Assembly: GCA_037042915.1 (NCBI GenBank)
Contig: CM073200.1
Coordinates: forward strand, 1-64,000
DNA: 64,000 bases
DNA from: Auricularia sp. M13
Taxonomy: Eukaryota; Basidiomycota; Agaricomycetes; Auriculariales; Auriculariaceae
Reading direction: 5' to 3'
The notes under the pieces were generated by a model. It saw nothing but the letters and a program-made list of their open reading frames with translations. It searched no databases and was not told the origin of the DNA. This document shows, piece after piece, positions 29,681-41,956 of this stretch (positions are counted from its first letter, which is position 1; each line of letters starts with the position of its first letter). The position numbers were made by a program, and so were the translations under genes.

Positions 29681-32600
29681 ATGGACACCAAAGCCTACCC
29701 TCTGACGCCGCTGTCGTCTACCAGCACCCGCGACGTCGCCCAGCTGCCGCCGCCCACGCTGGCACAGACCAAGCCCCGCCGCGCGCGCCCCCGCTTTGCC
29801 TTCAGGCGCCCCGACGCCTCGCTCGCCAGCGCCTGGTCTGCGTTCAAGTACCGCATTGGTGCCTCGGCCGGCGACGCCTCGCTCTTCAACGTTGGTCTGG
29901 GCCCGCCGTCCGCGACCGACGCATCGCCCGACCCATTCGCGCCGCTTGGCGCCAAACGCACCGACGAGGAGCGTCTGGACGAGCTGGCCGCGCTCCCCGA
30001 CGACAACAAGGTCGACTACATCGTTGTCGACCGCGACTGGAGCAAGGATTCCTGGGAACCGTCCGAGCAGCAGCAATCGAGCCCGGAAAAGAGCCAGGTA
30101 CCTCACGCGGCAGACAAGGAGAGCGTGGTGTCCTCGGTGCTCGTGCTTAGCCTTTGGCATCGCGTTTGGGGCCAGCTCTCGCATTTCTTCTTCTTTCTGT
30201 ACGAGTTCGACGCGCACACAGAGCGCAACTACCAGCACGAGTACTGGAACACCTACAAGGCGCGTCTGTCGCTCCCTTGGTAACTCTGACTGAACGTCGA
30301 CCCTAGCTCGTTGCCTTCGTCTCCTCGCTCTTCCTCATGGTTAATTGGATTGTCGGCGGTGCGTTTGCGCGCTCGTTCATGATCGTCTCTGACAGCACGG
30401 TGGTACCCCATCTAGTTATAATTATCTCCCGCCCTTTACAAATCGCGGAGAAGGTATTCTACTGGGCCATTGCTCCTACGTTCAGTATCACGGTGCCCAT
30501 CATGATTGCATACGACTGGCCGCGTCGCTTTCCCATCCTGTATCAGGTGCGCTGCTGCTCTCCGCGCTACGTCCCTGGTTCACGCTAACATGCATTAACA
30601 GGTCTGGCTGTCGATTTCCGTTTGGTCCTGGTGCGTTAAGCAAGCGTGCAGCACCCTTAGCGGCCATCTGAATCCGCCGCGCCTGCAGGTGCTTTTACCA
30701 AACCCTCTTCATGAACTTGTGCAGCTTCTACGGGAACCGTGGGTCCTCACCGCTCCTGGATTGTACGGGCAAAGACTTCCTCGGCCTTCTGTAGTGCGTG
30801 CCTTGCCGGATGGCACGTCTGCGCGCCCGTGTGGCTGAAGTGCATCCGTTTCATCGTGTCACAGTTACGCGACAGCACTTCCCACCATCGCCGTGTTCGC
30901 CCTCCGCCACCACCGCCTCACATGCGCCATCTCAGCCCTATCCTTCCTCGCCGTCATCTCGGCGCTCGTGACGCCGTTCAGACATACCTGGATTCGCTCG
31001 ACGCTCAATCTTGTACGTTTGTCTTGCGTCCCGCTCGGGTTCCGGACAGCTATTCACTCTGTGACAGGCCGCGTACTACAGCTTCCTCCTCTACATGCAT
31101 TTCAAGCGCGAAGAGGTGCGTCTTCTTGGCGCGGAGGTGGACGCACCCAAATCAGGTTAACTGACGCGAGCCTAGAACGAACGGAGATTATACCTTTTAC
31201 GTGAGGAATTGAAGGCGCAGGCTGTTGCAACACAACGCGCGCAACAGAGCGAACGCAAGGCAGGCGAATCCAAACGGCGGTTAACGAGTTACATTTTCCA
31301 CGAAGTTCGTGTGCCGTTAAACACAGCGTGTGAGTTCCCGCCCGACTGCACTTGGCAGGTCTCGTGACACCTTCCTCGACAGTGCTTGCTGTGCAGAATA
31401 TGGAGGCCACTGGAAACGTTGGCAACCAGGATATTGAGTTCGCGGCTCTTCAAGGGTCGCTGAGCATGATGTCCAAAGTGCTGAACGACGTCCTGGACTT
31501 GTAAGTGCCCTGAGCTGGCTGCCTCGCCCTTTTTCTCACGCTGTCCAGTAACCGAATGGATGCTGGGCGTTTCGAAAGCGTGTCGTCGCCTTACTCGTTC
31601 CACACGTCCATGCGGTCGATGTTTGTCCCTTTGAAGCTCGCTGCGGAGTCTCGCGGCCTGGAGTTGGTGGTGGATTTGGACAAGGACATAGACCTTGTAA
31701 AGCGTTTCTGTCGTTCGTCCGGTTCGCATCTGACATCGCCGCAGACTGCTCGCCGGGCCTTTTACGAAGCACGTGGCGAGACGCCAGAGTGGATAGAGCA
31801 GCGTTTATGTTCAGACGACGGGGACGACGACGCCCTCGTGTTGGGCGACGAGATGCGCTTGCGGCAGATCGTCACCAACCTTGCGAGCAACGCGACCAAG
31901 TTCACCCCCGAGGGCGGCCGTATCACTATCTCGACGAAGTTGCTGCTGCCGACGTGTGCGTCCACGCCGGGGAGCAACGCATCGTGCGGCGCGGCGCCGT
32001 TCACTGCGTCGCGACTCGCGTCACACAATCGGCAGCATGAGACTCCCAATCATATTGTTGTGAGGATTGAAGTTTCGGATACTGGTTTTGGCATCCGCCC
32101 GCGCGACATTCGAGATAATAAGGTCAGTTACCGAGTTACCGAATCCCCTTGGTTTATGCTAACGGTCACCAGCTCTTCTCGCCGTACGTGCAGACAGAAA
32201 TAGGTCGACAACAAGGCGGCAAGGGATCAGGGCTTGGACTTGCGTTGGTGCGCCACATCGTCAAGCTCAGCGGCGGTCGGTTCGGCGTTATCAGCCATGC
32301 GGGTCACGGCAGCTGCTTCTGGGTCGAGCTCTCGCTGGGTGTTGGTGCACGTGTCATAACTACAACGCCTGAGAAGGCTCCTTCGACGACGGCTGCGGAG
32401 GCCACGCCGGCATCTCAGGCGGAGGGGAACGGCACAGCACCTGGCAAATCAGTCGATTTCGCGGAGGATGCAGAACCAATGTCCAACGGAGTTGCACGGC
32501 CGGGCTTCCGTATAGCTGACGGCGAGGGCATCACGCCCTCCAGCGAACGCACGGGCGAGAGATCTTTGTTCGGCGGAAGCATCGGTACTGGCGAGGGCTC

Positions 32601-33693
32601 GCCATCGTTGACGCACTCCAACTCGGGTCAGGCGGCTGCATTCCGCTCCATCATGGAACAAGGTGTGTTGCTTCAGCTGCGGTCATCGCCCATTATTTAC
32701 ATTGCTTTAGGTGGCAGAGTGGAATTAGCTGCTGGGAGACCGGGCCGATTTACAGATGACATGGACGACGCGCTCTTGGTTCATAGCGCGAGCGTTGGAA
32801 CGGTCGTGCCGTTGCCCACCAGCTCATTCCCATCCCCGTCTACGTCTCCTCCGCCACCTAAACGTAATTCTACTCCCACCGCTGGAGACCGCGGGCAGCA
32901 GAGCTCGGAGGTGTCGGAACAGCCCGCGCAGCGTGGCCAGCGTCCGACGTTCGTTTCGATACCCAGCCGGGGCTCATTCTCGAGCATCAGCAATATTGTC
33001 GCCACCTCCGTGCCACACTCGCCAGCAGTCGGTCCTGGTATCCAGCCCTTCACGCAGCTCTCTCCACCGAGTAACAAGTCTCGAGACAGTCTCGGAGGTT
33101 TCAACATTTTGCGCGTTCTTGTCGTGGACGACGACTACATGACGCGGAGCATGATGTCGCGCATGCTCACGCGGCTTGGTTGCACCGTGTCAACGGCTGA
33201 AAACGGACAGGCAGCACTGGATCTCTTGTTGGCGCCTTTGGCGACGCCGAGTACAGGCTCGACAAATCAACGAGGCGGTCTAGGTTCTGCGCCTGGTACA
33301 CCAGGCACTGAAGAATCCGCTCCAGATTTCACTACGGGAAATCCCAGATTCCACATTGTCTTTTTGGATAATCAAATGGTGCGACGATGCGTAGGCGTGG
33401 TTGCGGTCAGTGCTAATGTTTCTCAGCCTGTCATGTCCGGCTTGCAGGTCGTCTCGCGATTACGACAAGCAGGCCGCAAGGATCTTGTCATCGGTGTCAC
33501 CGGCAATGCACTATTAGCCGATCAGCAGGAATACCTCGCTGCAGGCGTTGACGAGTACGTTTCAGCTACGTCACATCGCGCGTGGTTCAATAGCTGATCT
33601 GTGGCCAGTGTACTGACAAAACCAGTCTGGGAGAAAAGCTTGAGAGAAAAGCTCTCCCTCGCTGTCGAACGTGCTCGCTCTGGTCATCAATAA
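29681..33693 (+). CDS. Membrane-bound hybrid histidine kinase
   Basis: About ten exons from ATG at 29681 ([18 protein letters not shown]). A soluble N-terminus with [15 protein letters not shown] and [16 protein letters not shown] precedes roughly six membrane segments (such as [17 protein letters not shown] and [19 protein letters not shown]). Then a coiled linker and the kinase core follow: H box [14 protein letters not shown] (phospho-His codon 31299-31301), N box [16 protein letters not shown]1 DTGFGI, F box FSPYVQTE, G2 [13 protein letters not shown]. After a Ser/Pro-rich spacer comes a receiver domain: [16 protein letters not shown], phospho-Asp in VFLDNQMP (codon 33367-33369), TGNAL, and TKPVWEKS. 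The terminal intron GTACGT-CAG is needed to reach the Lys. All catalytic residues are present, so it should autophosphorylate and relay through an Hpt protein. The ligand is unknown. Confidence 0.92.
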
Positions 33694-34211
33694 CAGTTCC
33701 AGTCTCATCAGCTGTAGCATTCATCATCCACATCCACCCACACATCATCTTGTCTTGCACTCGCACATCCTCGCGCATATTTTTCCATATCGTTTTTTCA
33801 TTTCTCTTGCTACATCTCGCAGGGCATTTATTTGTCGCTTTAGTCGCATACAGTGTATTATCGTCTCGTGCACATCGGGTAGCAATGACATTGCCTGCCT
33901 ATGATCGGAAGACGCACGAGTGCGCGCTGTCCATACAAAACACAACTCGGGTTCTCGCTCGACAGCGTTATAACAAAGCAAATAGGGAATCCGTCTCTAT
34001 GATGCTGTAACTACCGATTAAAGCAATGCATGGGGTCCGATGGGATCAAAAAATGCGCAAACTTATGGATACAGGCTAACTTCAACATGGAGAGGTTTCA
34101 AGCTCGCGGGATAAGGTATTGTCATCTGAAAAGAACATGTGCACTAATATGATCCATCCTTCCAGTCGATGGGAGTCGAATTATATCGCCAGACACTGGG
34201 TGTAAAAAGTT
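33694..34211. other. Convergent intergenic region
   Basis: 518 bp between the kinase stop and the stop of the SAMHD1-like gene. T-rich on the plus strand, compatible with two 3' UTRs. An ORF with a hydrophobic stretch (33750-34010) looks like chance in T-rich sequence. Nothing else seen. Confidence 0.5.
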
Positions 34212-36977
34212 CTACTTGCCATCGCTGGTCGAAGTTGATGGACCCGCAGCTAGCCGCGCGCTCTTCCGCTTCCCAGACGAACCAGACGGAATAGATGCCG
34301 CAGACAGCGCAGTAGAGGACGACGAACGCGAGCGGCGGCGACGTGGAGTCACCTCGGTATCGTCGTCGTTGTCTGCCTCACTTGCGCGCTTGCGCTTGAG
34401 ACTGGCAGCCGCCCTCGTCGGGCTCCCGGGATCGGTGTTCCGTTGTCGGTATTCGTGACCAATGGGCGTGGTCATAAACGCATTCCCGGTGACGCCGGCC
34501 AGCTCACGCTGGTCGGGAGGGCTACGGCTCGCCTTTGGAGTCACGGGGGTTGTGGCGGAGATAATCCTGCTGCCTGCACGCGACATCGGCGGCGTGCGCA
34601 TGGGACCAGGCTGCTCCTCTTCGACCGGCGTTGGTTCTCTCGACGGGCCTCCGTAAGCGGATGATGGCTTGTCGCTATAGTCGTCCACGGTAGCGTCATC
34701 ATCGTTGTCTAAGGCATTCGGCGGCGGGTTGTCAGGTAGAGAGGATTTGCCAAGCAGGTGGCGGAAACCGGCTTGGATGACGCCAAAGAGACTGTAGTAG
34801 GCATCAACTACATGATTCGTCGACAGACAGGAGATAATTGCATTACCTGGGATCGCGTGTGTAGATGCGAAGATGATACTCCGCAAACTCACGAGGAAGC
34901 GAGTTGGTCAGATCCTGCGGCCCAGCTTTCCTTCCTGGGAGCTTTGTCAGACAATTGGAAGTGCAGATCAGATTCAGTTCACGTTTCGGATTTGGTCCAC
35001 TGCCGTAGAAGTAAACCATGTCAATGGGGTTGTTGTCTTTCATGCCCCAGTGCACGAGTGCAAAATCGACGATTACGTGCCCCGCTTGCAACATCTTTCC
35101 TTTGGCCCTGACTTCGGGACTGCGGTCCTTCTTGCACAGTTCTTTCGCACATGCGACGATGTTATCCGCCGTAACAAAGCTGCGAAACTCCTTGTCCTGG
35201 CCAAACGCAAACGGCAGGCATCGGAAGTCAACGGGACGATACAACTGTCGTCGCCGCCAACGGAGGAGGATCTCCCTTGCCTTCTGCAGACCCTGAGACC
35301 TCATAAGACACTGCATAGGATGTACTTCTATGCGTACAGGGATGTTCCGTGCTTCCGGCCCTTCAATCTCGAGTGTCACGGCGTCCGTTAGGTAGCAGAA
35401 ACGTTCCGGGTCAAAAACACGACCCGAAATGTCCAGTAGTTCATCGGCAGCGAGGAAGGCGTCCACGACCATGTACTCCATTGCTCGTGCTTCATAGAGA
35501 GCGGCCATAGTTAGCTATGTGCTTGACACATTTTCCACATCAGAACCAACTCACCTGTCTTATGATTATAGATTCGTTTATGCATATTGAACCGCGAGTG
35601 GAATAGATGGTAAACTTGAATTGCATCCTTGACATGGAAGCATATGTCACCCTCCAGGACACCAGCCGAATAGATTAGGCTAGAGGGGATGAGCAGGCAG
35701 GCATGATATCACAGTTTTGCGTACCGGTGAGCAATCGTGTTGTGCTCGCCGGTCGCCCAGGTGTCACGGGCAAGGTAATCCAGCCTACACAGGCAGTTCG
35801 TCAAAACGATCCTCAGATTGGAGAAACATACCTACTTATCGACGTCAATTCCGTTCTTCTTGTTGGCAACGATTTGGAATAGAAACATTTTGTGCTTAGG
35901 CTCGCTGGCGTGGTAATTAGCATTGGAACTGTGCCCCTATGAGAACGCACTTGCTGAGCCGGACCTCGCCACGAATAAGGTCCTTGACGAAGTTCATGTC
36001 GTCACGCGCAATCTTGATGCCATTGTTCGTGACGAGCGCGTCAAACATCAACTCTGAGCCCTCCTCGTGTTCCCATGTTGTCCGCATCGCGCCTTCTGTG
36101 TCGGCGTTCTCACTCTGGGCTTTCTGGCGCTTGGCTTTCCTGAAACCATACGTTAGCACCAGAAGTTCTCGATGAAATTTACTGTTTACAGAGCCTCCGG
36201 CATGAACTGGCTGTCGAATACATGAGAAAAGGGACCATGACCTGTTAGGCAGCGGTCATCGGCACGATCAAGTATACGATAGCACGCAGAGTCTACAATG
36301 GTCTAAAGGCGGCAATACCGTACAGTATATGTCACTTTTCGCCCATTGTAGACCCCTGGGCGCGTAAGGATTCGACGAAGCGAAGGCGCACCTAGGTCAT
36401 GGCAAAGGCCCGCCAGCTGCACGCAAAACTTGTCGCGATTGGTTATTCCTAGTCCTGGCTGGGCTTGCCTAAGGCTGTCGATCATCTTTCCGGCCAGGTG
36501 GCAGACGCCTGTTATCGTCGGGATATCAGTAGGATGACTCGGAGGCGATGTGGCGCAGGTACCGAGGGAATGCTCGAAGCGATTGTGGCATGCACCTGGC
36601 AACGATACGCGTGCGTCGTTAGCCTGAGGGAGGCGAGCGAGTGTCTAGCGTACTCGGCCAGACGTAGCAAGAGGTGCCGAGCTGCTTCACGTTGTGCAGG
36701 CGTTGAAACTCAGGACTGAAGAACACGGCTTGTCAGGGGATGATGCTTTGCTGCATGCTTGCAGACGCGCGCTACGTACGTGTCAACGAATGCGTTGAGA
36801 TCGTACGAAATCTCAACTGAAGGGTAAGATAAGCCACCAAGCCTGTCTCACGGAGTTCCTTGTAGCAATGGACTTACTGTAGTCATAAATAGGGTCCTTG
36901 TATCGACGGAAAGAGCCATTAATATCAGCGAATGCCTCGCTGTACTGCTCGGATTGTGCCTGTTGAGGGCTGCTCAT
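34212..36977 (-). CDS. SAMHD1-like HD-domain dNTP triphosphohydrolase
   Basis: Multi-exon from ATG at 36977 (MSSPQQAQSEQYSEAF). Recognised parts: KDPIYDY, SYDLNAFVDT, FQRLHNVKQLGTSCYVWP; the first metal ligand in GACHNRFEHSLGT; the HD motif LCHDLG followed by HGPFSHVFDSQF; EHEEGSELMFDAL and IKIARDDMNFVKDLIRG; the third ligand region DVDKLDYLARDTWATGEHN; DICFHVKDAIQVYHLFHSRFNMHKRIYNHKT; and AALYEARAMEYMVVDAFLAAD. All active-site motifs of SAMHD1-type dNTPases are present. No SAM domain is seen. After the catalytic core comes a roughly 200-residue disordered Ser/Arg-rich tail with SPxR-type sites and basic clusters (KRKRAS, RRRRSRSSS). The predicted role is dNTP pool control. Confidence 0.87.
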
Positions 36978-37285
36978 TTGAGGTAAATCCAAGGAGGGGA
37001 GTGCAAGAGGACAAGGAGGTACGGCGGAGAACGAAATAGCCGCATCACGTCTCCGTGGTATCCGTTTCATGCTATTGGCCGCGCGAAAGGTGCTCTGTTT
37101 ACAAGCGCTCGCTCGAGAACAAGCCAGCGACCTGGGTAGGACGAGATTCACAAGGTTCTCCCTTGAGGCTGACTTGATTTTAAGCTTCCTAATAGACCAG
37201 AGAAGTCCTTAAACCTGGAACGAAATTAAGAACCCATCCCACACCTGTGGTTATAATAGATTTCCTGTTACATACGGCACAGCGA
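36978..37285. other. Intergenic region upstream of the SAMHD1-like gene
   Basis: About 310 bp between this start codon and the stop of the uS4m gene (same strand). No distinct motif recognised. Confidence 0.45.
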
Positions 37286-38456
37286 TTACGATGCAGACCG
37301 CCCCTCTATGCCCTGAAATATCCACTGGCCTTGTCGATTCTCAGGCATCGAAGCCAGCTTCTTCTTGGAACGGATGCGCGGCCGTCTGTTCGCGTACCAT
37401 TCCCATGCCAGACGCATGATCTCGCCGTCCGCGTCGTACGGCGTCGGGATCTCACTGAAACCGGCGCGCGCAGTAGGATGGCGAACGTAGACAACGGAGC
37501 ACGTCGGGTAGGACACCTCGAGGTAGGCAGGTACGAAGATGAAAGGCGCGGCGAAGTCGGGCAGCTTGAATTCGCGCGGTGAGCGCAATGTGTCGGGAAG
37601 ACTGTCGCCCGAATGTAAGGTTACTTGGTCCGCAGGCGTTGTGGATGACGACGACCCTGCGTCGGCTGCTGGAGACGAGGATGTCGCAGCCGGCGACGCA
37701 GCAGCGCCTGACGCTGAAGCCCTGGCGCGTATGGGAGCAGGTGCCACACCTGTTTTCCGGAAGCGATTCTTTATTGGGTTGTCGCCGTTAAGCATTTGGA
37801 TCGCGTCTGGATTGACGGTGACCATGTCTCCTGGCGCGAGACGAGTATTCGGGTTCGTATGCTACGCAACTGTAAGTTGTCAGACTTCTGAAGATCCAGA
37901 CAGAACGCACTATCTTTCCATTCAGCTTGACATGCCCGTGGATGACCATTTCGCGCGCATGGTAGACGCTGTGCGTGAGGCAGGCGCGAAATATGACCGT
38001 GTCCATGCGCCGCTCGACTTCGGTCCACATGAGGCTGCCAACAGGGGCCTGTGCCTGCTTGTCGATATCCATTTGCAACTTATTGATCTTCTCCAAGTCT
38101 GCTTGGCGGTTGGCAAAGGCGAGCGTGTTGGCCGTCGCGTCTTTTATGCGGTCACGGACGTCGGGCAGCATGCTGGGCAAGTACCATCGCTTGAATATCT
38201 TTTCGTTGATAAAATCGCCATGGTACGCGCGCAAAAGCTTCTTGGAAAGCCAGCGCTGCTGGAAGAGCGTGTCTCTGGACTTCACGAAGACGGCCTCTTG
38301 CGCGCGTTGACCCAGTGAACGTTTCCAGAGATTGTACAAGTTCTTGGACCCCCAGCTCTACGACTCCATTAGCTTCACTGATTGTATGCACGTGTCCTAT
38401 GGGCACACCATGCGAGGCAGAGCCGCGCGAAAAGCGAAAACGTTCTTGTCGCGCAT
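37286..38456 (-). CDS. NAM9: Mitochondrial small-subunit ribosomal protein uS4m (Nam9)
   Basis: Three exons. ATG at 38456 gives MRDKNVFAFRAALPRM. An intron of about 60 nt joins SWGSKNLYNLWKRSLGQRAQ, then LFQQRWLSKKLLRAYHGDF and the S4 RNA-binding domain: ERRMDTVIFRACLTHSVYHAREMVIHGHVKLNGKI. A second intron joins HTNPNTRLAPGDMVTVNPDA. A Ser/Ala/Pro-rich insert precedes SPREFKLPDFAAPFIFVPAYLEVSYPTCSVVYVRHP and the end QWIFQGIEGRSAS. This is the fungal Nam9/uS4m layout with its long C-terminal extension. Family role: early assembly and decoding accuracy in the mitochondrial small subunit. A MITE lies 78 bp upstream of the start codon. Confidence 0.9.
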
Positions 38457-38533
38457 GACGGTCAAGCGGCGAGCTGGGCACTTTTGTAAATTCCGAGTCC
38501 GCACCGCACGCGTCTGGCTCGCAATCCGCAATA

Positions 38534-38708
38534 CAGTACAAGTCCTCATAATTCATGACCTCAAAACTCATAATTCATATTTGACAACTAGAAAAACCTT
38601 CCCCATCAGACCCTGTACCAGCCATTTCACTACCTCATAATTCATAAATCCCATAATTCATTGGATTTGGGCAGTCCCCAACTGTATGAATTATGAGGAA
38701 GTGTACTG
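38534..38708. mobile_element. Tc1/mariner-like MITE, 175 bp
   Basis: The ends are inverted repeats. The left end reads CAGTACAAGTCCTCATAATT (continuing CAT) and the right end, reverse-complemented, reads CAGTACACTTCCTCATAATT (continuing CAT): 21 of 23 bases match. Each end is flanked by TA (38532-38533 and 38709-38710), the target duplication of Tc1/mariner elements, whose TIRs typically begin CAGT. The short interior holds further copies of CTCATAATTCAT (38567-38578, 38633-38645, 38650-38661). There is no coding capacity. It is much more AT-rich than its surroundings. It sits between the BRCA2-like stop and the NAM9 start, in the likely NAM9 promoter. Confidence 0.8.
38544..38698. repeat. 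Repeated CTCATAATTCAT motif inside the MITE
   Basis: Four direct copies (38544-38556, 38567-38578, 38633-38645, and a shorter CCCATAATTCAT at 38650-38661) and one inverted copy (38686-38698). Outer copies belong to the TIRs; inner copies may be subterminal binding sites or partial duplications. Confidence 0.7.
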
Positions 38709-38825
38709 TACAAGTGAACGAGATAATTGCGGAACTACAGAATAGTAGACATGTCGAGACAATGCAGTTACAGTCCGTCAGTACAAAATATGTAATATTT
38801 AATCTACGGTCAGTCCTCCGGGGTG

Positions 38826-41800
38826 TCAAATTTCAGGCATCCTCTTCAGTCTCGAATTCCTCCGCGTCACAAGAAAGATCTCCCCATCAGCATCTGACAG
38901 CGCACACCACGCTCGAGGTTGTTCTGGAACGACATTCGTAATCTGGTGCGCACCATGAGCGGCTGAAAAAAAAAGGCGCCAAAACCACTCACCTGTAATC
39001 GCGCACCGCTAACCAGCATGTCTTTGTCCAATTGCGAGGCATCCCAAACGGTGAGCTGAGCGGTACGTGTGGCAGGACGCCTAACGCTATGCGTGTCGCG
39101 GACTCGGAGCAATCTGAAACTCCGTACAGACCGCTCTGGACAGTTGGCCTGCATACCAAGCCTTCAGTAAAGAAAAGAGGATGAGAATGCTATTGCTTAC
39201 GGAGAGCTCGCTTTCAATGTCAAAAGCGACGCGGTCCCGGTCCTTTTCTAGCTTGTCCTTCAGATAGACAGCCAACCAGCCAGCGTCACGCGACGATATA
39301 GTCTTTAGTCTTGCTCCAACATTCGGATCCTCTGATACTTCGTCGTAAAGATCCTCGATGTAATCAGGTATGCACTCTGTCCAAAATCAGTCAATACGCC
39401 CAGTTCGACGACATATTCCTAAAACTTACCATCGTCTCCGGGATTAAAGCCATTCCCCGCAGCACGCTTCAACTTGTCCAGTAAGGCCTGCGCGGCAAAG
39501 GCCCGCTTGTCGAACTCCTGCACGAGTTTCTGATGCTCCCTTTCCCGTCGAATACACCACTTGTCTTGTGCCTCCCGTTCCTCCGCCTCGTTCCACGGTC
39601 CTCCCCTCGAGCCATCCGGCATCGTCTCGTAGAATGCCATTGGATAGGCCTTCACGACTATGACATCCAACAAAGGGACCACGCCGCCGTCCGGGGTAAG
39701 ACTGCGCAGACAGGCGGTGAAGCCTTGGGAATGAAAACCCAACTTTGCATGCCAGGGCGCCATGGCACTCCCGTTCCCGCTCAAGACGAGGCAGCAGCTG
39801 GAGTATGCGGTGAACGCGTCTTTACCGTCCTGATGAGGCGGATCGAGCTGAACCAATTCCGGTGAGAAGAAAATAGTGAGAGTAGTATCGAGGAGCGAAC
39901 CTTGGCCCCGGCGCACGCGAGCTTTCGTCCAACTTTGAGCGTGCTGCGTTTGACAGCTCGGAGGATGGCATCGTCGACACTCGCGCGGACGAAATACCAG
40001 CCGTCAGTGAGCTCCAGTGTTGCGCTCGCCTCTATGACGCTCCCATCGTTCCTCTTCTGCGCAGGAGTCCAGTCGATGGCAGATATGCACAGCACCATCG
40101 GCGCGCCTGCATGTGCATCGCGTTCAAGGATTGCACGAAGCGCGGGACGCGCGCCGTCAATAAATTCCCGCTTGTAGCTACCCAGGTAAGTAATCAACAA
40201 GGGATGAGCGAATATGACATACCGATGGTTGAGCTGACGCATAACCTCTTCCCAATTCCATCGCCTCATGAGTGCGTCGTAGGGGTCAAGGTCGTTGATA
40301 ATCATGCCGCTCAACTTCCAAAGGATGAGCCTCCAATGATTATCCACCCATTGCTGAGTTGCGTGCTTGCATCCTGCATCGAGTAGGTGAGCCAGCGCAG
40401 CTTGGGTGTTCAAGGGTTCGGCTTGGGCGCTGGGTCCCCGTGTTGACGGAATGAAGGCGAAATTTTGTGCATTGTGGGTCGTAATAGTGAACAGATATGA
40501 AGGTCTTGGTTGAAAGTCAGTCCAGCTCACGGTGATGGCGGCATCGCACTTACATGCCCAAGTCTATCAATTCATCTTGTGTCCGCGTTCCAATTTGCAT
40601 ATTCGCTGTTGCAAGTGAAGGTCGAGTCGATGCAGGAGTACCTGCAAGCAGAGCTCGATATCATACTGAATGATTATGGCAGAAGAACGACGTACGAAAA
40701 ACTTTGCTAGGAGTACTCGCAGCCTGTGCTGATGTAGCCACAGCAGGAGTAAACTTTGGGGCAGGAACGGGTGCAGGCGTATTGGCTCGCGGCGTAGAAG
40801 GCCCTGTATGGCCAGGACCAAATCCCGGCTTGAATGGCGTTGCAAATTTTCGACGAGCTATTCCTAGACCCTTTGCGCGCGGAGTTGTTCCCAGCATACG
40901 CGGAGATGATGTGGTAGTCGTGGCGAGAGCATTCGGAAGTGCAGAAGCAGGTCTGAAAGGTGTTGGCGTGCTGGGAGTTTGAGACGATGGGAGTAGGTCT
41001 TCTCTTCTTTTCAATATTGCTGCGGTTGAAAATGCTCGTGGTCTGGAAGGATCGCCGCCAACTATAGGTCTGCTGAACAATGCTGGGGCCGCCGCCACCG
41101 TCATTGATTGTTTCGAGGTCGACAGTCGAGGAACAGGTGCAATATTGTTGATGGACTTGAGAATATTGGTTGTTGAGGTATTGACTTCGTCTCCTTGTTC
41201 GTTGTCGTCTTCCTCCTCCCATGCTCGGAACTTGGCCGCAGCTTTCTCGAGCGCAGACTCAGAGATAGACGGAGTGCGACCGGATGCGAAGGAGAATATT
41301 GGAAGCCCTGTTGCGGTCGTGTTACCAAGAAAGGACTCGAAGTCTTTGTCGCCAATGCCGGGTTCAGGCGACGGGGAGCGGGACAGCGATGCGTGGTTCC
41401 CCAATATGGATGGTCGAGCAAAAGAGATATCCGTGGGATGAGCTGGTGCTCGTTGGGCCTTCAGGGCTGCGTGGGCACAAAGGCGATTAGCGAAATATAG
41501 CACCGGGTACGGTGTGGACTGGACTGCACCAGATGCCGATGTGAACCCAACCGAGCGTGGCTGCGGCGTAGGACTGGACTGCGAAGCCTGAGCCAGTCTT
41601 GCGCGTTCTTGCGTTTGTTGCGTGTGTCTTTGCTCAAGCTCGTCTAGCGCGGCGAGGCCCTCCGAATCGAGCTCAGGGAAGTCCACGTCGTCCGGCGAAG
41701 ATGGGCTAGACAGTCGCGCTTTCTTACGCGCAGGCGATACGTTGGTTGAGGCAGGCATCGAAACACGCTTGGAGGGCACGGCGAGCGCACACGAGTCCGT

Positions 41801-41902
41801 CACGGTCATCGCAGTACGAGTCAAGTCGGAGGTCGAAGCCGAGGGGCCCGGAAGCAACCACCGTGTGACAACGCGACCTGTCACACTCCCGTGATCATCC
41901 AT
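38826..41902 (-). CDS. BRH2: BRCA2 homologue (Brh2-type) with BRC motif and OB-fold DNA-binding domain
   Basis: Multi-exon from ATG at 41902 (MDDHGSVTGRVVTRW). Residues about 203-226 (FSFASGRTPSISESALEKAA) fit the BRC consensus FxTASGxxxxxSxxxLxxA, and an FTSASG lies near residue 120. After a Ser/Thr/Pro-rich stretch comes TRTQDELIDLGI. The helical domain follows (LLDAGCKHATQQWVDNHWRLILWKLSGM, YDALMRRWNWEEVMRQL), then OB1 (GARPALRAILERDAHAGAPMVLC), ELTDGWYFVRASVDDAILRAV, LACAGAKV and LGFHSQGFTACLRSLTPDGG. The last OB includes TAQLTVWDASQLDKDMLVSGARLQ and ITNVVPEQPRAWCAL. Family role: loading Rad51 on resected DNA. The architecture matches the compact basidiomycete Brh2. Confidence 0.88.
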
Positions 41903-41956
41903 ACTGACTGAATTTCGCTTTAAAAAGTATAAAGTACAGGAAGAACAACCTTCTCT

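Noticed and set aside
29417-30238. 273-codon minus-strand open frame
   Set aside because: Antisense of the first exon of the hybrid histidine kinase; no protein-like features.
33750-34010. Hydrophobic ORF after the histidine kinase as a small membrane protein
   Set aside because: T-rich 3' UTR sequence readily yields Phe/Leu-rich frames; unlike 13575 there is no good ATG context.
38152-38571. Alternative upstream start for NAM9 in another frame
   Set aside because: MRDKNVFAFRAALPRM at 38456 spliced to SWGSKNLYNLW fits uS4m proteins; the longer frame does not.
39781-41902. BRCA2 region as two separate genes (BRC protein and OB-fold protein)
   Set aside because: Exons link in phase (PSKVF-RTPASTRP-DELIDLG-IPSYLF) and the order BRC, helical domain, OB folds is that of one BRCA2 protein.
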